Positions 58,917 through 64,000 of a stretch of 64,000 bases of DNA are shown here, one piece after another. This DNA is from Duganella levis. GTDB lineage: Bacteria > Pseudomonadota > Gammaproteobacteria > Burkholderiales > Burkholderiaceae_D. The notes beneath the pieces are model-generated. The model made no database searches. It was not told the origin of the DNA and saw only the letters and a program-made list of their open reading frames with translations. Where the stretch lies: positions 62,001 through 126,000 of the forward strand of contig NZ_WWCT01000011.1 of the NCBI RefSeq assembly GCF_009857605.1, in the 5' to 3' direction. The position numbers and the translations under genes were made by a program. Numbering within the stretch: position 1 is the stretch's first letter; each line of letters begins with the position of its first letter.

Positions 58917-59684
58917 TCAGTGCAGCGCCCGCTCACCGGGCCGCAGCGTCAGCACCTGCACGCCGGTACGCGTGACTGCTACCGTGTGTTCGAACTGGGC
59001 GGAGAGTTTGCCGTCGTCGGTGACCACGGTCCAGCCGTCGTCCTCGGTGTGCACGGCGCGGCCGCCCTGGTTGAGCATCGGCTCGATGGTGAATGTCATG
59101 CCTTCGCGCAGTACCAGGCCCGTCTTCGGTTTGCCCCAGTGCAGCACCTGCGGCGCTTCGTGCATTTCGCGGCCGATGCCGTGGCCGCAGTATTCGCGCA
59201 CCACGCTGTAGCCATTGCGGCTGGCATGGCGGGCGATGGCGTGGCCGATGTCGCCCAGCTGTGCACCGGGCCGCACGGTGTGTATGCCCATCCACAGCGC
59301 TTCATACGTCACCTGCACCAGCTTGCGGGCGGCCGATGACACGGCGCCGACCAGATAGGTTTTGCTGGAATCGGCGATGTAGCCGTTCTTCTCCAGCGTG
59401 ATGTCGAAGTTGACGATATCGCCGTCCTGCAAGATCTCGCTGGCCGACGGCACGCCGTGGCACACCACGCTGTTGCGCGAGGCGTTCAGCGCGTAGGCGT
59501 AGCCGTACTGGCCTTTGCTGGCCGGTCGCGCCTGTAGGTCGTCGACGATGTAGCGGTCGACCAGGTCGTTCACCGCCATGGTCGACATGCCGATCAGGTT
59601 CAGCTGGTCGAGATGGCGGAACACGTCCGCCAGCAGCCGGCCCGATTCCGCCATCAGCGCGATTTCCTCCGGTCGCTTGGTCAT
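58917..59684 (-). CDS. map: Type I methionine aminopeptidase
   Basis: This 255-residue metalloprotease removes the N-terminal Met of new proteins. Metal ligands are visible as Asp in VNFDITLEKNGYIAD (both Asp), His in CGHGIGREMHEAPQV, Glu in FTIEPM and Glu in SAQFEH. Unlike the usual copy near rpsB, this gene is coupled to a ParD-like gene: the start at 59684 overlaps that gene's stop. It is therefore probably a second Map. The longer frame to 59831 would run through the antitoxin gene. Confidence 0.9.
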   Translation of the reverse strand: MTKRPEEIALMAESGRLLADVFRHLDQLNLIGMSTMAVNDLVDRYIVDDLQARPASKGQYGYAYALNASRNSVVCHGVPSASEILQDGDIVNFDITLEKNGYIADSSKTYLVGAVSSAARKLVQVTYEALWMGIHTVRPGAQLGDIGHAIARHASRNGYSVVREYCGHGIGREMHEAPQVLHWGKPKTGLVLREGMTFTIEPMLNQGGRAVHTEDDGWTVVTDDGKLSAQFEHTVAVTRTGVQVLTLRPGERALH

Positions 59685-59893
59685 GATGAGACCGTCCTCA
59701 ATACTTGCGCATCGACCCCGGCGGCGCGCAGTTCGCGGCCGACGATGTCGTTGAACGACTGCGTCGGATTCATTTCGCACAGCATACCGATCTTGATCCA
59801 GAACGCCGCCTGCGCGTTGATCGAGCGGCACGCCACCGCGCTGGCTTTGCGCAGCTGGTCATGCAGCTCGTCGTCGATGTTCACAATACCCAT
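59681..59893 (-). CDS. ParD-like antitoxin-family protein
   Basis: This 70-residue protein begins MGIVNIDDELHDQLRKASAV, with a ribbon-helix-helix-like start, and continues INAQAAFWIKIGMLCEMNPT, as in ParD_like (DUF3423-type) proteins. GAGG precedes the ATG. No ParE toxin is adjacent. The next gene is map, with overlapping ATGA. The AT-rich promoter region (59904-59928) holds CGTATACG and ATATAC/GTATAT half sites, which could be its operator. The family is annotated as antitoxin by fold, not by proven activity here. Confidence 0.8.
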   Translation of the reverse strand: MGIVNIDDELHDQLRKASAVACRSINAQAAFWIKIGMLCEMNPTQSFNDIVGRELRAAGVDAQVLRTVSS

Positions 59894-60038
59894 AATTACC
59901 TCATATACGAAACGTATACGAAGTATATAGTCGGCTTTATGCGCTGCGCAAGCGCTATTGCATGTAAATCCGTATAAATTGCATAACAATAGTCAGCCGT
60001 GAGACGCTAAAATACAAGGTCTCCTTTTAGATATACGC

Positions 60039-63000
60039 ATGCCTTTACGAGCCGCCTTCCATGTGTTGCGACTGATTCTGCCGGCCGCGCTGATCTTCAG
60101 CGCCAGCGCGGCCGAGACTGCTCCGCGTCCGTATTGGCACAGTTCGATGGTGCACAAGGCGTGGACCAAGCAGGAAGGCGCGCCGACGGCGGTGTTCGGC
60201 ATCACGCAGGACCAGCGCGGCATGCTGTGGTTCGCCGCCAACGACGGCGTCTACCGTTTCGACGGCGCCCGCTTCGAGCGCCTGACCGCCATCGACGGCA
60301 ACAAGCTGCGCTCGTCGAACACCAACGCGATCCTGGCGGTCGGCTCGGCGCTGTGGGTCGGTTACAGCTTTGGCGGCGTCAGCGTGTTCGACCAAGGCCA
60401 TGTGCACCACTACGGCGTTGAGCAAGGCCTGCCGGTGCGCACCATCTACCAGGTGGTGCGCAGCGGTGATGGCACGATGTGGTGCTCCACCGCCGATGGC
60501 TTGTACTGGCTCGATGGCGATCATTGGCGCTACGTGGAAGCCGGCGACGGTCTGGTGCCTGGCAACGTCCACTACTTCACTGCGCTGCCCGATGGCAGCA
60601 TCCTGGCCGATCACCCGAATGGCGTGTACCGCAACACGCCCGGCAGCCACCAGTTCCACAAGGTGGCGGGTGGCAAAGGCATCGAAATCCACACCTTGCT
60701 GCCCAACGGCGACGTGCTGCTGGTCAACCAGGCGCGCCAGTTCTCCCGCTATTCCGCGCTCACCGGCGCCAGCGTGCCGTTGACGTTTCCGCCGGATGTA
60801 CCGCCGCGCGATCCCTTCATCGACGCGCGTGGCGCGCTGTGGGTCAACAATGACGCCGGCCTGACCTTGCTGGGGCCGGACATGCGGCCCCAGCAGACCT
60901 TTGCCGGCTTGAACAACCTGAGCGGCAAGCAAGTCTTCAACACGCTGGATGACCGCGAAGGCAATCTGTGGCTGACCACCGAGAATGGCGTCGACCGCAT
61001 CCGCGAATCGCGCCTGACCGCCGTGCAGCTGCCGGCGCGCATGTTCCGCTCCATGTCGGTCCAGCCCGATCCGGACGGCACCGTCTGGATCAGCAATCAC
61101 AAGACCGATGGCGATTACGAGGTGGCGACCTTCGGCCTGCGGCCGGACGGCAGCCGGATCGCCACGCCGCTCAGCAACATGGCCGCCAGCATGCTGGCGC
61201 CGGACGGCAGCCTGTGGTTCGGCAACGGCCAGATCCTGTGGCACCGCGAGCATGGCGCATGGCGCCAATGGCCGTTGCCGGCTAACCTGAAAGGCAGCGA
61301 CGTGCAGTACATGGCGGTCGATCGCCGCGGGCGCATGTGGCTGTCGATGGTGCGCAACGGCGCCTATGTATTTCGCGACGGTGAATGGCAGGCCGGCGGC
61401 GGCATTCCCGCGCTGACCAAGCTGACGCCGGTGTCGCTGCACGCCGATCCGCAGGGCCGCGTCTGGTTCGGCTATACCTCGAACCGGCTGGCGGTGCTGG
61501 ACGGCGACTCTTTGCGCCAATATGGCGCTGCCGACGGCCTGGATGTGGGCAATGTGGCCGCCATCCTCACCTATCGCGGCCAACTGCTGGTCGGCGGCGA
61601 CCAGGGCGTGGCGGTGCTGGCCGGCCAGCGCTTTGTGCCGCTGCACGATGCCGACGGCCAGCCGCTGCGCGGCGCCTCGGCCATGGTCGTCACCCGGCGC
61701 GGCGAGCTTTGGCTGAACGGTATTGACGGCCTGACCCGGGTCGCTGCAGCCGACCTGGATGCCGGCCTGGCCAGCCGCAGGCTACGGGTCGACCGCTTCG
61801 ATTATCTGGATGGCTACAAGGGCCAGCCGTCGCAGGTGCGGCCGCTGGCGGTGCTCAGCGAGGCCATCGACGGCCGCATCTGGTACGCCACCTCGGCCAG
61901 CGTCGGCTGGATCGATCCCGCCAATATTGCGCGCAACTCGCAGGCGCCGACGGCGCAGGTGACGACGCTGCGCACCGACCAGCGCCAGTACGACGCCCGC
62001 GCTGATCTGCTGCTGCCGCCCTACTCCAGCAATCTGGAACTGGAGTTTACCGCCGCCATTCTCAGCATCCCGGAGCGGGTGCGGTTCCGCTACCGGCTGC
62101 TCGGCCAGGAGCAGGCATGGCGCGACGCCGGCGCCCGTCGAGCCGCCTTCTATACCAATCTGGGACCGGGGCACTACCGCTTCGAAGTGCTGGCCGCGAA
62201 TGAGGATGGGGTCTGGAGCGCGGCCCCGGCCACGCTGGAATTCCATATTGCGCCGGCCTTCGTGCAAACTATTTGGTTCAAGCTGCTGTGCGCCCTGCTG
62301 GTGCTGGCGCTGGCCGGCGGCCTGTACTGGTGGCGCATGGCGCTGGTGACGGCGCGCATCGGTGATCGCCTGCGCGAACGCTTGCGCGAGCGCGAACGCA
62401 TCGCCCGTACCTTGCACGACCACTTCCTGCAAAGCGTGCAGGCGCTGATGATGCAGTTCGACCTGATCAAGCACGGGCTGCCGTCCGAGCATGCATTGCA
62501 AGAGCGGATCGACGCCGCGCTGGAGACCGCCGATGACGTGCTCAGCGAGGGCCGCGAACAGGTGCTGGCGCTGCGTCTCAACCACGAGCTGACCGGCGAC
62601 CTGGAGGCGGCGCTGTCCGGACTGGGGCACATCCTGGCGCCGCGCCACGGCGCGCGCTTCGTATTGACGGTGACCGGTACGCCCAAGCCGCTGCGCGCGG
62701 CAGCGGCGGCCGAAGCGTATGCCATCGGCCGCGAGGCGCTGTTGAACGCCTTCCGCCACGCGCGCAGCCACGAGGTGACGGTCGAGCTGCGCCACGCGCG
62801 CACGCAGTTTTCGCTGTCGGTGCGCGACGGCGGGCGCGGCATGGCGGCCGAAGTGTTTGCGCGTGGCCATCGGCCCGGCCATTTCGGCCTGACCGGTATG
62901 CGCGAACGGGCGCAGGATGCTGGCGGCACGCTTGAGATCTGCAGCGAAGCCGGCCATGGCACCACCGTCACGCTGCGGCTGCCCGCGCGGCGCGCTTACG

Positions 63001-63041
63001 CCCGCAAGGCGGCCGATAAATTGGCTAGGACGCCAAGCTGA
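60039..63041 (+). CDS. Sensor histidine kinase with two-component beta-propeller domain
   Basis: This 1000-residue kinase has a signal peptide (about 1-25), a long periplasmic propeller of Reg_prop repeats (to about residue 640; repeats such as ITQDQRGMLWFAANDGVYRF and DREGNLWLTTENGVDRI), a Y_Y_Y domain (RFRYRLLGQEQAWRDA), one membrane helix near 740-760 (LLCALLVLALAGGLYWW), then HisKA_3 with phospho-acceptor His in RTLHDHFLQ and a HATPase domain (DGGRGMAAEV, GHFGLTGMRERA). It is the type that pairs with NarL/LuxR response regulators, one of which lies downstream on the other strand. Signals for this type are often sugars or polysaccharides. Confidence 0.92.
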   Translation: MPLRAAFHVLRLILPAALIFSASAAETAPRPYWHSSMVHKAWTKQEGAPTAVFGITQDQRGMLWFAANDGVYRFDGARFERLTAIDGNKLRSSNTNAILAVGSALWVGYSFGGVSVFDQGHVHHYGVEQGLPVRTIYQVVRSGDGTMWCSTADGLYWLDGDHWRYVEAGDGLVPGNVHYFTALPDGSILADHPNGVYRNTPGSHQFHKVAGGKGIEIHTLLPNGDVLLVNQARQFSRYSALTGASVPLTFPPDVPPRDPFIDARGALWVNNDAGLTLLGPDMRPQQTFAGLNNLSGKQVFNTLDDREGNLWLTTENGVDRIRESRLTAVQLPARMFRSMSVQPDPDGTVWISNHKTDGDYEVATFGLRPDGSRIATPLSNMAASMLAPDGSLWFGNGQILWHREHGAWRQWPLPANLKGSDVQYMAVDRRGRMWLSMVRNGAYVFRDGEWQAGGGIPALTKLTPVSLHADPQGRVWFGYTSNRLAVLDGDSLRQYGAADGLDVGNVAAILTYRGQLLVGGDQGVAVLAGQRFVPLHDADGQPLRGASAMVVTRRGELWLNGIDGLTRVAAADLDAGLASRRLRVDRFDYLDGYKGQPSQVRPLAVLSEAIDGRIWYATSASVGWIDPANIARNSQAPTAQVTTLRTDQRQYDARADLLLPPYSSNLELEFTAAILSIPERVRFRYRLLGQEQAWRDAGARRAAFYTNLGPGHYRFEVLAANEDGVWSAAPATLEFHIAPAFVQTIWFKLLCALLVLALAGGLYWWRMALVTARIGDRLRERLRERERIARTLHDHFLQSVQALMMQFDLIKHGLPSEHALQERIDAALETADDVLSEGREQVLALRLNHELTGDLEAALSGLGHILAPRHGARFVLTVTGTPKPLRAAAAAEAYAIGREALLNAFRHARSHEVTVELRHARTQFSLSVRDGGRGMAAEVFARGHRPGHFGLTGMRERAQDAGGTLEICSEAGHGTTVTLRLPARRAYARKAADKLARTPS

Positions 63042-63436
63042 GCGAAGAGGATGGTGGCAGCGGTATAGCAGTCGAACGACAGCACCTTGCCGTCTTTCAG
63101 GCGGAACACGTCGCAGCACGGCGTGTGGATAGTCTGCCCGGTCGGCTCGATGGTACCCGCTGGCAGCACGAGCGGACCCTTGTGGGTACCGTTCAGCGAC
63201 AGCTGCACCACCACCACGTCGCCCATCACGATCAATTCTTCCAGCGCGCGGTGCATGTCGGGGAAAGCGGTGGCGTAGATGTCGACGGTCTTGCCGATGG
63301 CGGCGCCGACATATTTCTGGCCAGCCGAGATGTCGGCGAAATAGCCGTCCGGCGCAAACAGCTCGACGAAGCCGGCGCTGTCCTGCACTTCGGCCCGGCG
63401 GTACAGTTCGCGGATGATTTGTTCGTTGTCGGTCAT
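62996..63436 (-). CDS. SnoaL-like (NTF2-fold) protein
   Basis: This 146-residue protein fits the SnoaL/polyketide-cyclase-like fold: MTDNEQIIRELYRRAEVQDS, then ELFAPDGYFADISAGQ and TPCCDVFRLKDGKVLSFDCY. Members range from cyclases to non-enzymatic binding proteins, and the role here is unknown. Its last 46 bases overlap the end of the sensor kinase on the other strand. Its ribosome-binding site TGAGGAAG can pair with a stretch upstream (63440-63471). Confidence 0.85.
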   Translation of the reverse strand: MTDNEQIIRELYRRAEVQDSAGFVELFAPDGYFADISAGQKYVGAAIGKTVDIYATAFPDMHRALEELIVMGDVVVVQLSLNGTHKGPLVLPAGTIEPTGQTIHTPCCDVFRLKDGKVLSFDCYTAATILFAQLGVLANLSAALRA

Positions 63437-63439
63437 GGC

Positions 63440-63471
63440 ACTTCCTCAGGGGATGGATAACGTGAGGAAGT
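63440..63471 (-). promoter_or_regulatory. Hairpin that can hide the ribosome-binding site of the SnoaL-like gene
   Basis: In the minus-strand RNA, ACUUCCUCA (63463-63471) is the perfect complement of UGAGGAAGU (63440-63448), which holds the GAGGAAG ribosome-binding site only a few bases before the AUG at 63436. A 14-base loop separates the arms, and outer GGC/GCC bases could extend the stem. If the transcript starts upstream of 63471 the hairpin would repress translation until opened by heat, a protein or a small RNA. Confidence 0.6.
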
Positions 63472-63538
63472 TTGTGCCGCTGGCGCTGGGCTGTCATCGG
63501 GCGAATGGCGCATCACCATCCACCCCCATGCATAAACG

Positions 63539-64000
63539 TCAGAGATCGATATAGCCGCGCTGGGCCGCCAGCGTGACGGCGTGGGCGCGGTCGGCGGCGC
63601 CGAGTTTCATCAGCAGGGTGCTCATGTGCGCCTTGACGGTGGCTTCGCTGATGGTCAGCGCCGAGGCGATTTCGCGGTTGGAGTTGCCGGACGACGCCAG
63701 CCGCAGCACGTCCAGCTCGCGCGCCGATGGCCCGCTGCCGGTGTACTGCGACGAAATCGACTGGCGCAACGCCGGCGGCAGCACATGCCAGCCTTCATGG
63801 ACTTCGCGCACGGTGGCCGCCAGCTCGGCGCCCGGCACGTTTTTCATCAGGTAGCTTTGCGCGCCGGCCTTCAGCGCGGCGGCGATGCGGGCGTCGCCGC
63901 AGTAGGTGGTCAGCACGATCAGGCGTGCATCCGGATGCCTGGCGCGGATCAGACGGATCGCTTCCAGCCCGTCCATGCGCGGCATTTGCAGGTCGATCAG
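63539..64000 (-). CDS. NarL/LuxR-type response regulator, 3' part
   Basis: This protein runs off the right edge. The 153 visible residues begin LIDLQMPRMDGLEAIRLIRA, where the Asp of LIDLQMP is the phospho-acceptor, and end with a LuxR helix-turn-helix (SARELDVLRLASSGNSNREI, ISEATVKAHMSTLLMKLGA). The receiver Lys is in SYLMKN. Only the first part of the receiver domain is missing. It is the likely partner of the HisKA_3 kinase at 60039-63041, separated from it by the SnoaL gene. Confidence 0.93.
   Translation of the reverse strand: MIDLQMPRMDGLEAIRLIRARHPDARLIVLTTYCGDARIAAALKAGAQSYLMKNVPGAELAATVREVHEGWHVLPPALRQSISSQYTGSGPSARELDVLRLASSGNSNREIASALTISEATVKAHMSTLLMKLGAADRAHAVTLAAQRGYIDL

Noticed and set aside
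61782..63497. Open frame of 571 codons on the minus strand
   Set aside because: Antisense to the sensor kinase. The SnoaL-like protein in another frame is the real minus-strand gene at its left-hand end.

Overview
The window is a GC-rich proteobacterial chromosome segment, most likely from the Oxalobacteraceae (Massilia/Duganella/Janthinobacterium-like betaproteobacteria). This rests on gene order and protein character: the gid-par-atp block, coaD-ferredoxin with rsmD, glmU/glmS, and a 3-hydroxybutyrate-oligomer hydrolase of the Ralstonia type. No database search was possible. No tRNA, rRNA, CRISPR array, insertion sequence or prophage gene was seen.

Region 1 (1-10.4 kb, minus strand) is an origin-proximal housekeeping block: mnmG-rsmG-parA-parB, then the ATP synthase operon atpI-B-E-F-H-A-G-D, with atpD running off the left edge. 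A consensus sigma-70 promoter drives atpI. Two mirror-image parS sites flank a terminator upstream of mnmG. A nine-base tandem repeat fills the rsmG-parA gap.

Region 2 (10.4-22 kb) holds a TSUP permease, an iron alcohol dehydrogenase, and a long minus-strand run: nitronate monooxygenase, GMC oxidoreductase, a branched-chain-amino-acid-type ABC importer (livG, livF, binding protein, livH, livM), and a lipoprotein 3-hydroxybutyrate-oligomer hydrolase placed 7 bases after livM.

Region 3 (22-35.8 kb) has a membrane diguanylate cyclase bracketed by two homologous AT-rich blocks with DnaA boxes, then mtnN, putA with a divergent Lrp-type regulator, a chemoreceptor with a C-terminal sensor domain, a LysR regulator, a CHI-fold protein, ferredoxin, coaD, rsmD and a lipoprotein.

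Region 4 (35.8-43.8 kb) has glmU and glmS separated by an iron-uptake module (Fur box, FecI-type sigma factor, TonB-dependent receptor) and an AsnC-type regulator. Clusters of GGATAA/DnaA-like boxes lie on both sides of the iron module. A family-2-like glycosyltransferase follows glmS.

Region 5 (43.8-59 kb) is a stress and electrophile-detoxification region. It contains an XRE regulator, a semialdehyde dehydrogenase, an Old Yellow Enzyme and a FUSC protein, then katG. Facing these is a probable NemR regulon (nemR, DJ-1/PfpI protein, Old Yellow Enzyme, aldehyde dehydrogenase, MFS transporter) with two identical operators. A tetR-phzF pair and an IMPase-like/NAD(P)-binding pair follow.

Region 6 (59-64 kb) has a ParD-like antitoxin homologue coupled to a methionine aminopeptidase, a 1000-residue beta-propeller sensor kinase, a SnoaL-fold protein whose ribosome-binding site can be buried in a hairpin, and a NarL-type response regulator cut by the right edge.

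Strongest leads: the twin AT-rich blocks around the diguanylate cyclase, the parS-terminator-parS palindrome, the nine-base repeat before parA, the two-operator NemR regulon, the hairpin over the SnoaL start, and the link between the Liv-type importer and the oligomer hydrolase.
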